Shown here piece after piece: positions 41,620 to 49,553 of a DNA stretch of 64,000 nt; positions within the stretch are counted from its first letter, which is position 1; every line of letters begins with the position of its first letter. The translations under genes and the position numbers were made by a program. The stretch comes from Rubrobacter tropicus (GTDB lineage Bacteria; Actinomycetota; Rubrobacteria; Rubrobacterales; Rubrobacteraceae). The notes beneath the pieces are model-generated. The model ran no database searches. It was not told the origin of the DNA and worked only from the letters and a program-made list of their open reading frames with translations. The stretch is from contig NZ_CP045119.1 in assembly GCF_011492945.1 (NCBI RefSeq), positions 434,001 through 498,000 on the forward strand, given 5' to 3'.

Positions 41620-42672
41620 ATGGAGCTAGGCTTGTATACCTTCGCGGACGTTGGGCCGGGCGTGGATCCCGCCGGGCGTTTGCGCAACCTCGTCGAGGAG
41701 ATCGAGCTGGCGGATCAGGTCGGGCTCGACGTCTTCGGCGTCGGGGAGCATCACCGCCCGGACTACGCGGTCTCGTCGCCGGCCGTGGCGCTCGCAGCGG
41801 CGGCCGAGCGCACGAAGAACATCCGTCTGAGCAGCGCCGTTACGGTTTTGAGCTCGGACGATCCCGTCCGCGTCTTTCAGGACTTCGCCACGCTCGACCT
41901 GCTTTCCGGCGGGAGGGCCGAGATCATGGCCGGCCGCGGCTCGTTTATAGAATCGTTCCCCCTGTTCGGCTACGATCTCGGCGACTACGACGAGCTGTTC
42001 GCCGAGAAGCTCGAACTGCTGCTGAAGTTGCGCGAGTCCGAGAGGGTGACGTGGTCTGGAAGGCACCGCGCGCCCTTGGAGGACGTCGGCGTGTATCCGC
42101 GTCCGGTCCAGGACCCTTTGCCGGTCTGGATCGCGGTCGGCGGGACCCCGCAGTCCGTGGTCCGGGCCGCCTTCCTCGGCCTGCCGCTCGCGATCGCGAT
42201 CATCGGCGGCCAGCCCGAAAATTTCGCGCCGCTCGCGGACCTCTATCGCAAGGCCGCGAGCGAGGCCGGCCACGACCCCGGGCGGTTGCCCATAAGCATA
42301 AACTCCCACGCCTACGTGGCCGAAACCTCTCAGCGGGCAGGCGACGAGTACTTCCCGACCTACGCCGCGATGATGAACCGCATCGGCCGGGAGCGGGGCT
42401 GGGGCCCGATGCGCCGCGGCCAGTTCGAGGCGGGACGTTCGCCGCGCGGAGCGCTCCTCGTGGGTAGCCCCGAGGAGGTCGTCGAGAAGATCCTCTACGA
42501 GCACGAGCTCTTCGGCCACGAGCGCTTCATGGCCCAGATCAGCGTCGGCGCCCTGCCCCACGACAAGGCTATGCGCGCCATAGAACTCTTCGGCGCCGAG
42601 GTCGCCCCCGCCGTCCGTAGAGAGCTCGAACGTCGGAGATCCACGAGCGTGCAAGAACCTTCAACCGTCTGA
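41620..42672 (+). CDS. LLM-class flavin-dependent oxidoreductase
   Basis: This is a 350-residue bacterial-luciferase-like TIM-barrel monooxygenase or reductase: [33 protein letters not shown] at the start, [29 protein letters not shown], and [21 protein letters not shown]. The group using FMN rather than F420 is likely. AAAGGAACG precedes ATG 41620. It stands alone downstream of the HxlR gene and may belong to its regulon; a hairpin follows at 42855. Confidence 0.9.
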   Translation: MELGLYTFADVGPGVDPAGRLRNLVEEIELADQVGLDVFGVGEHHRPDYAVSSPAVALAAAAERTKNIRLSSAVTVLSSDDPVRVFQDFATLDLLSGGRAEIMAGRGSFIESFPLFGYDLGDYDELFAEKLELLLKLRESERVTWSGRHRAPLEDVGVYPRPVQDPLPVWIAVGGTPQSVVRAAFLGLPLAIAIIGGQPENFAPLADLYRKAASEAGHDPGRLPISINSHAYVAETSQRAGDEYFPTYAAMMNRIGRERGWGPMRRGQFEAGRSPRGALLVGSPEEVVEKILYEHELFGHERFMAQISVGALPHDKAMRAIELFGAEVAPAVRRELERRRSTSVQEPSTV

Positions 42673-42685
42673 ACAAGAGGCGAAG

Positions 42686-42714
42686 CGCGCTCTGCAGGAC
42701 TCGAACCTGCGACC
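42686..42714 (-). other. tRNA 3' fragment (T-arm) remnant
   Basis: Read on the minus strand, GGTCGCAGGTTCGAGTCCTGC is a T-stem-loop followed by an acceptor-like AGAGCGCGC. There is no matching D-arm or anticodon arm, so it is not a functional tRNA. It resembles the larger fragment at 54525 and may be a relic of an integration site. Confidence 0.55.
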
Positions 42715-42739
42715 GCTAGACGCAAGTGAATATTGCCTA

Positions 42740-42858
42740 AAGCGGTTTGCAAGGAGGTTGGGCCTCTTCGCAGGGCCATCAGCCTTCAGCAAGAACAAGA
42801 AAGCTGACCGCTGAGAGCGGAGGCGAAGCCGCAGCCGGGCTGATGGCTGACCGCGCGG
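42740..42858. repeat. Intergenic palindromic repeat, copy E
   Basis: It begins AAGCGGTTTGC, the reverse of the right end of copy B, and carries AAAGCTGACCGCTGA and GCGGAGGCGAAGCC (the reverse of the shared GGCTTCGCCTCCGC). It lies in the 404-bp gap between the LLM and Yip1-type genes. Confidence 0.7.
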
Positions 42859-42892
42859 ATCGCGGTGGCTCGATGCCACCGCGATCCGCTTT
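42855..42892 (+). terminator. Strong hairpin downstream of the LLM gene
   Basis: The perfect 15-bp arms GCGGATCGCGGTGGC and GCCACCGCGATCCGC with loop TCGAT are followed by TTT. The rest of the gap up to 43076 shows no gene. Confidence 0.65.
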
Positions 42893-43076
42893 AGCGACCG
42901 GCCTCTTCGTGGACCCGGTACTCCCGGAATGCTTGCCCCGGCTCCAGAGATCCGCGTCCGTGGTTCGCAAACCGGCAAGCGTTGCCCAGTTGCTTGATCA
43001 ATTTGAACGTCGTGGACGAAGGATTCGGCGCTTAGAGTCGGGTTGTGGGCCGGCGAGACTCGAAAGGAGAGCGAAC

Positions 43077-43706
43077 ATGAGCGCAGGGACGACACCGGGT
43101 TCTTCGGGGGGCGACTACAACCTCTCTGCCCCGGTCAACGGCTTCATCGAAGTGGTCCGGCGGGTGGTGACGGCGCCGGCGCTGTTCTTCTCGGCGATCC
43201 CCAGGCGCGGCAACTACCTGGCCCCGCTGCTCTTCGCCCTGATCTGCATCGAGATCTCCACGATCCTCGGCGGCCTCGTCAGGCTCGCCTGGCGGAGCGA
43301 GGCCGCCGGCGGCGTGAGGTTCGAGGGGGCGGGCTACGGCTTCGGGAGCTTTGTCGCCGACGTCATCCTGTCGCCCATCGGGGGCACCATAGGCCTATTC
43401 GTTCTGGCCGGCATCGCGCACCTTCTGGTGGTGCTCTTCGTTGGGGGCGGCAACTCGGGGTTCGAGGCGACCTTCCGCGTCGCCTCCTACGTCTCGGTCA
43501 CGAGTCTGGTCAACTGGATCCCCTTCGTGGGCGGGCTCCTCGCCCTCTACGGGCTTTACCTGGCCGTCGTCGGCATCCGCGAGATGCACGCCACGACCAC
43601 CGGCAAGGCCGCGCTCGTGGTGCTGTTGCCGGTCGCGGTGATCGCGCTCATACTCCTGCTCGTGATCCTGGTCGCGGGCGCCTTTATCCTGGGCCGGCTT
43701 ACGTAG
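43077..43706 (+). CDS. Yip1-domain membrane protein
   Basis: This is a 209-residue protein with about five hydrophobic segments. The N-terminal cytoplasmic VNGFIEVVRRVVTAPALFFSAIPRRGNYLAPLLFAL and the later SYVSVTSLVNWIPFVGGLLALYGLYLAVVGIREMH are characteristic of bacterial Yip1 proteins. Their function is poorly known. ATG 43077 has AAAGGAGAG upstream. A toast-rack-like beta protein follows. Confidence 0.85.
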   Translation: MSAGTTPGSSGGDYNLSAPVNGFIEVVRRVVTAPALFFSAIPRRGNYLAPLLFALICIEISTILGGLVRLAWRSEAAGGVRFEGAGYGFGSFVADVILSPIGGTIGLFVLAGIAHLLVVLFVGGGNSGFEATFRVASYVSVTSLVNWIPFVGGLLALYGLYLAVVGIREMHATTTGKAALVVLLPVAVIALILLLVILVAGAFILGRLT

Positions 43707-43747
43707 GCGGCCCCCCGGCACGAATGCGGGCACGAAAGGAGCATCCC

Positions 43748-43843
43748 ATGCGGGACACACCGATCAGCGTCGAATACCCCAAGCGGGAGACCTGCACCTC
43801 CGGATCTCCCTGGGGCCTGCCGCCTGAAGGCGGAACCCGGTGA
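43748..43843 (+). CDS. Short frame in phase with the following beta-repeat gene
   Basis: This frame has a good AAAGGAG site before ATG 43748 and encodes 31 residues starting MRDTPISVEYPKRETC, ending at TGA 43841. It is in the same frame as the toast-rack-like gene at 44057, and the frame after the TGA stays open throughout. It may be the true N-terminus of that gene cut by a nonsense codon, or a small leader peptide. Confidence 0.4.
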   Translation: MRDTPISVEYPKRETCTSGSPWGLPPEGGTR

Positions 43844-44056
43844 GGGGACGGTTGGATCTCCGGCGTCTGCCACGACCCGACCGGCAATCGCCCCCCCAGA
43901 ATAGTCGAGGAAGGTGGAACGGTCAGGATCACCGAGTCCGAGCCTTCCTTCGAGCGCCTGCCGGCGGTCTTTGGGGGCGTCCCCCTCTACGAGATCAGGA
44001 TCGGCGGGGGACGCCCCTTCGCCCTGACCATAGAGACGGGGGCGAGCGAGTTCGAG

Positions 44057-44506
44057 ATGGATCTCGGGGGCGTGCCCATAAGCAGCCTGACGGTCAGGCA
44101 GGGGGCCGGCAGGTTCGAGCTGGATTTTTCGGCCCCCAACCCCGCGCCCATGGAGACGTTCGAGGTGTCGAGCGGGGCGGCGGGCATCGAGCTGAAGAAC
44201 CTCGCGAACGCCAACTTCTCCGAGATGCGGCTCTCCGGGGGGGCAGCCGGCTACGAGCTCGATTTCGGCGGCAAGCTCTCGCGAAACGCCAACGTCGCCG
44301 TCGAGGCCGGCCTGAGCGGTGTGGATATCGAGGTCCCCGCCTCCACCGCGGCCAAGATCGTGGCCGAGACGACCCTCGGCAGCGTCGACGTGGGCGACGG
44401 GTTCGAGAAGAGGGAGGGCGCCTTCTGGACCGGGTCCGGCACGGGGCCGATGCTGACGGTCCGCGCCGGGGTGAGGCTGGGTTCGCTGAAGCTCAGAACG
44501 GCATAA
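44057..44506 (+). CDS. Toast-rack-like beta-helical protein (DUF4097/DUF2154-like)
   Basis: This is a protein of at least 149 residues made of short alternating strands (GGVPISSLTVRQGAGRFELDFS, AAGIELKNLANANFSEMRLSGGAAGYELDF, GLSGVDIEVPASTAAKIVAETTLGSVDVGDGF). This is the single-stranded beta-solenoid pattern of DUF4097/DUF2154 proteins, often tied to membrane stress sensing. Coding-like sequence (RITESEPSFERLPAVFGG, YEIRIGGGRPFALTIETGASEFE) runs upstream to about 43844, but no standard start exists there. The real start may be the ATG at 43748, across an in-frame TGA. It follows the Yip1-type gene. Confidence 0.65.
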   Translation: MDLGGVPISSLTVRQGAGRFELDFSAPNPAPMETFEVSSGAAGIELKNLANANFSEMRLSGGAAGYELDFGGKLSRNANVAVEAGLSGVDIEVPASTAAKIVAETTLGSVDVGDGFEKREGAFWTGSGTGPMLTVRAGVRLGSLKLRTA

Positions 44507-44761
44507 GCCTTCAGCCGACCAGGCCCCTCGGTGACGGAAAGAAGGCCAGATGAACGCGTTGACGAGAACTGCACCGGACCGGGTTACGGGCGCGGGACCA
44601 AACCGTAACGGTGCCGTCTCCAACACGGTAATCTCCGAGAGACGGTACAGTCGTCGGCCGAGTAAGCTCCTAGCATTCGCTCACCTGGACCTTAGGATGA
44701 AGAGCCGATTATGAGGGCTCGGCAAGAATTTGCTAGGGGCTGCACAACCGGAGAGCAATAT

Positions 44762-44775
44762 TATGTTATGTTATA
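44762..44775. promoter_or_regulatory. GntR-type operator site 1 (Rieske promoter)
   Basis: TATGTTATGTTATA has the same ATGTTAT units as the sites at 48604 and 48684. It lies about 60 bp upstream of the Rieske gene, in an otherwise empty 327-bp gap (44507-44833). It is probably bound by the GntR protein at 46632. Confidence 0.6.
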
Positions 44776-44833
44776 TGGATTGTTAGAGTAGCTTCGCCCT
44801 GTATCCGATACGGGGCAAGGTGGAGGTGAGTAT

Positions 44834-45352
44834 ATGGAGGCCCGTAAGAAGACGGCGAGAGAGGTAGAACGCCACATCGTAGCGCGGGTTGGGGACGTGC
44901 CAGAGGGGGAGCACAGGATCTTCAGCGTGGCGGGGAGGGAGATTGGTATTTTCAACGTGCGAGGTGAGTACTTTGCGCTGAGGAACCGTTGTCCTCATCT
45001 GGGCGGGCCGCTATGCGAGGGCGAGGTTCTTGGGCTCGTTTACTCGTCGAAGCCGGGCGATGTGCGGTTCGACGGCTCGAAGAGGCTCATAACCTGTCCG
45101 TGGCACGGATGGGAGTTCGACGTAAAGACCGGACAGTCGTATTTCAACCCGCGTCTCAAGGCTCGCCGGTACACCGTCGAGACGTCGGTGGGGGAGGCGT
45201 CCCGGGAACGCCAAGAGGCTGTTCCCGAGAACCCCGACGAACTGGAGCCGGGACCGTACAAGGCCGAGGTCCTCCAGGTAAAGGAAGAGGGCGAGTACCT
45301 CGTCGTAGCGATGCCCAAGTCGACGGCCGGCAGGGAAAGGGGCGCGTCGTAG
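44834..45352 (+). CDS. Rieske [2Fe-2S] protein
   Basis: This is a 172-residue stand-alone Rieske ferredoxin-like protein. The cluster ligands are in RNRCPHLGGPLCEG and ITCPWHGWEFD, separated by about 40 residues, longer than the usual spacing of simple Rieske ferredoxins (VYSSKPGDVRFDGSKR is the insert). The C-terminal tail is charged. It probably carries electrons for an oxygenase or oxidoreductase. It is the first gene of a catabolic cluster, 57 bp before an amidohydrolase. Confidence 0.9.
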   Translation: MEARKKTAREVERHIVARVGDVPEGEHRIFSVAGREIGIFNVRGEYFALRNRCPHLGGPLCEGEVLGLVYSSKPGDVRFDGSKRLITCPWHGWEFDVKTGQSYFNPRLKARRYTVETSVGEASRERQEAVPENPDELEPGPYKAEVLQVKEEGEYLVVAMPKSTAGRERGAS

Positions 45353-45409
45353 CCTGGCGCAAGGCCAGCCGGGTCGAGGTAGTGCAAGAAGCGGGGAAGC
45401 GGAGGATAG

Positions 45410-46498
45410 ATGACTACGCCGTTACTGGAAGGTAAGTCCCGACGGGAGCTCTGGTCGGGCCCGATAATAGACTGCGACGTGCACGCGAACGTGCCTTCGC
45501 TGGAGGCATTGTTCCCGTATCAGGAAGAAGTATGGGCGCAGTTCGCCAGGGATCGGGGCTGGGGCGGTCCGACGGGGGTGGACATTGCCTACCCGGCGGG
45601 CGCGCCGACGACGGCGAGGCCGGAATGGAGGTCGGAGGGTAGCGTACCGGCCTCCGACGTCGCGATGCTCAGGGAACACATCCTCGAGCCGTGGGATGTA
45701 GAGCGGGCGGTGCTCAACTGCTATTACGCGGTGGACTCGCTGCGGCACCCTGACTGGGCCGCGGCCCTGGCCCGGTCGGTGAACGACTGGGTTGTCGCCG
45801 AGTGGCTCGACAAAGATCCCAGGCTCGTGGCTTCGATGGTCGTTCCGGCGAGGGATCCCGCGGCCGCGGTGAAGGAGATAGAGCGCGTCGGGGATCATCC
45901 CCGCATCGTGCAGGTTCTGATGCCCGTCCGCTCCGAGCGGCTGTACGGACAGAGGGTCTTCTTCCCGATCTACGAGGCGATGACCCGGCGTGACCTGGTA
46001 ATGGGCCTCCACTGGGGCGGTACGCCGGAGGGAGAGCCTTCGACCGGAGGGTTCCCGTCTTGGTACGCGGAGGAGTACGCCGCCGAGACCCAGAGTTACG
46101 GGGCGCAGATCACTAGCCTCATCGCCGAGGGCGTCTTCCAGCAGTTCCCGGACATGAGGGTCGCGGTGCTGGAAGGCGGGTTCACGTGGGTACCGGGCTG
46201 GGGCTGGCGCATGAACGCCGAGTGGAAAGGACTCAGGCGTGAGATCCCCTGGGTGGATCGACCACCGATGGACATAATCAGGGACCACTTCCGTTTCTCT
46301 ATCGCGCCCATAGACGCCGGTCCGCCGCAGGAGATGGCGAAGATCATCAAATGGATCGGCACCGAGGACATCCTCATGTTCGCGACGGACTACCCGCACA
46401 TGCACAACGACGACGTCGGAGCATTCTTGGAGCTCCTGCCAGAGTCCATGCGCCGGAAGGTGATGGCCGATACCGCCCGCGACCTGTATCGGCTGTGA
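45410..46498 (+). CDS. Amidohydrolase family protein (ACMSD-like decarboxylase/hydrolase)
   Basis: This is a 362-residue metal-dependent TIM-barrel enzyme of the amidohydrolase_2 group, which includes ACMS decarboxylase, resorcylate decarboxylase and LigJ hydratase. Metal ligands: DCDVHAN at the N-terminus, LHWGG in the middle and FATDYPHMHND at the end. ATG 45410 follows GGAGGATAG. It probably forms a transcript with the Rieske gene. A paralogue faces it at 47372. Confidence 0.88.
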   Translation: MTTPLLEGKSRRELWSGPIIDCDVHANVPSLEALFPYQEEVWAQFARDRGWGGPTGVDIAYPAGAPTTARPEWRSEGSVPASDVAMLREHILEPWDVERAVLNCYYAVDSLRHPDWAAALARSVNDWVVAEWLDKDPRLVASMVVPARDPAAAVKEIERVGDHPRIVQVLMPVRSERLYGQRVFFPIYEAMTRRDLVMGLHWGGTPEGEPSTGGFPSWYAEEYAAETQSYGAQITSLIAEGVFQQFPDMRVAVLEGGFTWVPGWGWRMNAEWKGLRREIPWVDRPPMDIIRDHFRFSIAPIDAGPPQEMAKIIKWIGTEDILMFATDYPHMHNDDVGAFLELLPESMRRKVMADTARDLYRL

Positions 46499-46611
46499 TC
46501 GCGTCTCTAGCCTCGTTTCGGGCTACATAAAGGTAAGAGAATCGGGCCCCGTTGACCATCGTGTCGGCGGGGCCGTTGCCCGACGCGAAGGATGTCACAG
46601 CATACGGACAA

Positions 46612-46625
46612 ACATATTATAATGT
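46612..46625. promoter_or_regulatory. GntR-type operator site 2 (autoregulatory)
   Basis: ACATATTATAATGT is an imperfect AT-rich palindrome related to the other three sites. It ends six bases before the gntR ATG, so binding would block its own transcription or translation start. Confidence 0.5.
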
Positions 46626-46631
46626 CCAGGT

Positions 46632-47336
46632 ATGAGATCCTTTCCTTCGCCTCTAGAGACCGACATCGCCGACGGCTACGGCAACAAGGTAGAGCGCGTC
46701 GAGCGTAAGCTCAGGGGCATGATGACCCGGGGGGAGATACTTCCGGGCGAGCATCTGAGGCAGGATCAGCTCGCGCACACGATCGGCGCGACCCGAGTGC
46801 CCGTCAGGGAGGCTTTCAAGACCCTCGTGGCGGAGGGCTTGCTCGAACACCGGAGGAACTCCGGGCACTACGTCGTGAAGTTGACGAGCCACGAGTTCCT
46901 GCAGCTGTGCTGGCTGAGAAGCGCGCTGGAGGCGCGTCTGGCTCAGCACACGCGCTGGCCGGATGACCAAGAGATGCGCCGCATAGAGGAGATCAACGCC
47001 CGGATCGAGGATCTAGGCGCCGACCCGGAGTCCGTGTTCGATGTGGTCGAGTTGGACCTCGCGTTCCACTACGAACTGTGGCAGCTATCAGATCAGAACC
47101 TTCTCGCCAGGGAGATGCTCCGCATCCGGCGTCTCATGGGACCGTACCGGGCCGCCACGGCGTACACAAAGGACGTCGTCAAGAACTCCCAGATCGTCGA
47201 GGAGCACGAGAGGATCATCCAGGCGCTGAGGGACAGGGACCTCGAAGAGTACGAGAAGGCCCTCGTCGACCACGTGGGTCTCTTGTACAGGATCGCGGAC
47301 TACATGGCGGAGAAGGAAGAGGCCGGAGAGGCCTAG
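46632..47336 (+). CDS. GntR-family regulator (FCD/FadR subfamily)
   Basis: This is a 234-residue regulator with an N-terminal winged helix (GEHLRQDQLAHTIGATRVPVREAFKTLVAEGLLEHRRNSGHYV) and an FCD ligand domain (LRSALEARLAQH; DLAFHYELWQLSDQNLL; EHERIIQALRDRDLEEYEKALVDHV) with its metal-binding His and Asp/Glu positions. Ligands of the family are small organic acids. It sits in the middle of the catabolic cluster and probably recognises the ATAACATGTTAT-like sites there. Confidence 0.93.
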   Translation: MRSFPSPLETDIADGYGNKVERVERKLRGMMTRGEILPGEHLRQDQLAHTIGATRVPVREAFKTLVAEGLLEHRRNSGHYVVKLTSHEFLQLCWLRSALEARLAQHTRWPDDQEMRRIEEINARIEDLGADPESVFDVVELDLAFHYELWQLSDQNLLAREMLRIRRLMGPYRAATAYTKDVVKNSQIVEEHERIIQALRDRDLEEYEKALVDHVGLLYRIADYMAEKEEAGEA

Positions 47337-47361
47337 TACAGCCCTCTCCGGCCTTCGTTTT
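47321..47361 (+). terminator. Rho-independent terminator overlapping the gntR stop
   Basis: The 11-bp arms GGCCGGAGAGG and CCTCTCCGGCC, with the gntR stop codon in the loop, are followed by TTCGTTTT. The convergent amidohydrolase gene ends 11 bp further. Confidence 0.85.
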
Positions 47362-47371
47362 ACTAACTTCG

Positions 47372-48547
47372 CTAACCGGCTATCGTCGCCGGGTTCTTCG
47401 TGAGGATGCCCCTGTTTTCGAGAAGTGGGATCTTGTACAGGTTGCTGGCGTTCTCGCCGAGGATCTTGCGGCGTGATTCCTCGGAGATCGAGGTCGAGAT
47501 TGCCTCGTACGGCGAGTCGAAGTCCCAATGTGGGTAGTCGGAGGAGAACATCAGCTTCTCCTTGCCGAAGAAGTCCTCGAACATCCCGACGACGTTACTG
47601 ACTTCCTTCTTGCTCTCGGGCTCGACCATCGGCTGTGTGCCGAACCAGAAGTGATCCCGCAGGTACTCGGAGGGCTTGCGCTCGAGGTGCGCGACCTCCC
47701 TCTTCATGGCCTCGTACGAAGCGTCCATGCGCCAGGCGAAAGGAACCGCCCACGCCCAGCCCTGCTCGATGAGCGCGACCTTGAGGTTCGGGAACCGCTC
47801 GAACACGCCTTCGAAGATGAGGCTCGGCGTGAACGAGAAGTTCCTTAGGGCGATGCCGCAGTGCCACTCGAAGTAGTAGCTGATGCCCCCGGACGCGGTC
47901 ATCCTGCGCCCCGGGGAGGTGTGGAACGAGAACGGGACATCGTAGTGCTCGCACGCCTCGAAGACGGGCCAGTACCTCGGGTTGCCGATGAGGTGATCGG
48001 AGCGCGGCTCGGTCATCACCTGTACGTAGCGATCGCCATACGGACCCTCCTTGCAGCGCGAGATCTCCTTTACCGCCGCCCCCGGGTCCTCGATGGGTAT
48101 GTTCAGCGAGGAATAGAAACGCGGGTCGTCGTCCATCCAGACTTCGGCGTGGGCGTCGTTGTACGCCCGGCACAGCTCCAGCGCGAGTTGGGCCGGGAAG
48201 TTCCCGTTTCCCTTGAGTAGCTGTATCGCGGTCGTGTCGTTGAGGATCGCACCGCTCATGTCGTACTCGTCGAGGAGCTGCCCCCGCGTGAAGCTCGGGA
48301 TGTACGCCGGACGACCGCTCGGATCGAGCGCGTCCACCCGGTGCGTGAACTTGCGCTGCGGCGGGATGGTCCGCTCCGTCGAGGTGTCCCGGAAACCGAA
48401 TTCCCGCACGTACTTTCGCCAGCGCGGCGAGAGGCGATCCGAGATCTCCGGATCGGTGGGGGCCAGGGTGGGGTGGACGTCCGTGTCCACGACGGCGATC
48501 CTCTCCTCCGCCTCCCTCGAACTCTCCGTCAATACGGGCTGAGCCAT
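47372..48547 (-). CDS. Amidohydrolase family protein (ACMSD-like), second copy
   Basis: This is a 391-residue amidohydrolase_2 enzyme, clearly related to but distinct from the one at 45410. Ligand motifs: VVDTDVHPT near the N-terminus, FSFHTSPG in the middle and FSSDYPHWDFDSP near the end. A GISYYFEWHCG segment is prominent. It is transcribed towards gntR from a promoter with a perfect TATAACATGTTATA site 57 bp upstream. Decarboxylation or hydration of an aromatic or muconate-like acid is the likely chemistry. Confidence 0.88.
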   Translation of the reverse strand: MAQPVLTESSREAEERIAVVDTDVHPTLAPTDPEISDRLSPRWRKYVREFGFRDTSTERTIPPQRKFTHRVDALDPSGRPAYIPSFTRGQLLDEYDMSGAILNDTTAIQLLKGNGNFPAQLALELCRAYNDAHAEVWMDDDPRFYSSLNIPIEDPGAAVKEISRCKEGPYGDRYVQVMTEPRSDHLIGNPRYWPVFEACEHYDVPFSFHTSPGRRMTASGGISYYFEWHCGIALRNFSFTPSLIFEGVFERFPNLKVALIEQGWAWAVPFAWRMDASYEAMKREVAHLERKPSEYLRDHFWFGTQPMVEPESKKEVSNVVGMFEDFFGKEKLMFSSDYPHWDFDSPYEAISTSISEESRRKILGENASNLYKIPLLENRGILTKNPATIAG

Positions 48548-48603
48548 AAGCGAATCTCCTCCTCGTTAGAGGTCCAGCCTTACAATCGAATTCCCCTGAA
48601 GAT

Positions 48604-48617
48604 TATAACATGTTATA
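48604..48617. promoter_or_regulatory. GntR-type operator site 3
   Basis: TATAACATGTTATA is a perfect 14-bp palindrome in front of the minus-strand amidohydrolase gene. It is the best copy of the motif and fits FadR/FCD-type operators in size and symmetry. Confidence 0.75.
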
Positions 48618-48683
48618 GAGTGCCATCAATGTTCTGGGTGGGCCGAAACTAATCCGGCAGCAAGGCGCTTTGAATCTTCATAA

Positions 48684-48702
48684 ATAACATGTTATGTTAT
48701 AC
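48684..48702. promoter_or_regulatory. GntR-type operator site 4
   Basis: ATAACATGTTAT (48684-48695, perfect palindrome) continues with a further GTTAT, giving two overlapping half-sites as at 44762. It precedes the RraA-lldD-SMP30-MFS unit. Confidence 0.75.
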
Positions 48703-48749
48703 AGGGTGAAGGGGTCTTGTGGTGGCGGCGGGTACAGGAGACGGAAAAC

Positions 48750-49553
48750 GTGAGCCAGCGGTTCTCTGATTCGGCGGATAGTGGATATGGGGGGGGCGTG
48801 GCGCCCGGCGTGCCTCGCCATCGGCCTCTGGGGCACCGGGCGGTCATCCCGCCGAGGACGTTCGGTCTTCCGGAGATGCTGCCCGGGGATGTGATGGTTC
48901 GTTTCGCGGGTATTGGCGCCACGGACGTGAGCGACGCCGTCGGGCAGCTGTACACGATGGACCATGGCATGAGGTCGCTCTACGAACCGGCCGGGAAGCT
49001 AATCGGAGAGGCGTTGACGGTGAAGGTTCCGCCCGGGGACAACTGGGCGATATACGCCGCGCTCCAGCAGGCGAGATCGGGGAGCGTGCTGGTCGTTGAT
49101 TGGCGAGGATACGTCGGGGGGTGCGGGGCGGGCGTGCTCGCGCTCGTGAGGGCTATCCGGAGGGGGCTCGCCGGGGTCGTGATCGACGGAGCCTGGAGAG
49201 ACGTGGCGGAGTTGCGGGCCATCGGGTTCCCCGTCTACGGGAGGGCGGTAAGCGCGTTCTCGCCGTCGAAGCGAGAGATGGGGGAGGTCAACGTTCCCGT
49301 CTGTTGCGGGGGGGTCATCGTCGAACCCGGCGACGTGATAGTCGGGGACGATGACGGGGTGGCCGTGGTCCCCAGGCGTCATGCCCGAGACGTAGCGGAC
49401 GCACTCAGACCCTCGGAGCCTGTCGCGTCGATCGACGACTATCCCCCCGACGAGGAGCTCGATTCAGACGCCGTAGGGGAGATAGAGACCGCCTACCTGG
49501 ATGCCTACGAGGAGCACACGCGGGCCTACCAAGAACGCGGAAGGGAGGAGTAG
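48750..49553 (+). CDS. RraA-like aldolase/decarboxylase
   Basis: This protein of about 267 residues has the RraA fold. VDWRGYVGGCGAGVLALVRAIRRGLAGVVIDGAWRDVAELRAIGFPVYGR carries the Gly-rich and Arg-Asp motifs that bind metal and keto-acid in 4-hydroxy-4-methyl-2-oxoglutarate/CHA aldolases. The C-terminus is extended and acidic. GTG 48750 with AGGAGACGG upstream is chosen over GTG 48717. Its stop overlaps the next gene's GTG. A role in cleaving a branched keto-acid is likely. Confidence 0.85.
   Translation: MSQRFSDSADSGYGGGVAPGVPRHRPLGHRAVIPPRTFGLPEMLPGDVMVRFAGIGATDVSDAVGQLYTMDHGMRSLYEPAGKLIGEALTVKVPPGDNWAIYAALQQARSGSVLVVDWRGYVGGCGAGVLALVRAIRRGLAGVVIDGAWRDVAELRAIGFPVYGRAVSAFSPSKREMGEVNVPVCCGGVIVEPGDVIVGDDDGVAVVPRRHARDVADALRPSEPVASIDDYPPDEELDSDAVGEIETAYLDAYEEHTRAYQERGREE

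Noticed and set aside
46499-46611. Small gene between the amidohydrolase and gntR
   Set aside because: The only open frames are short, lack ribosome sites and run antisense to the gntR leader.
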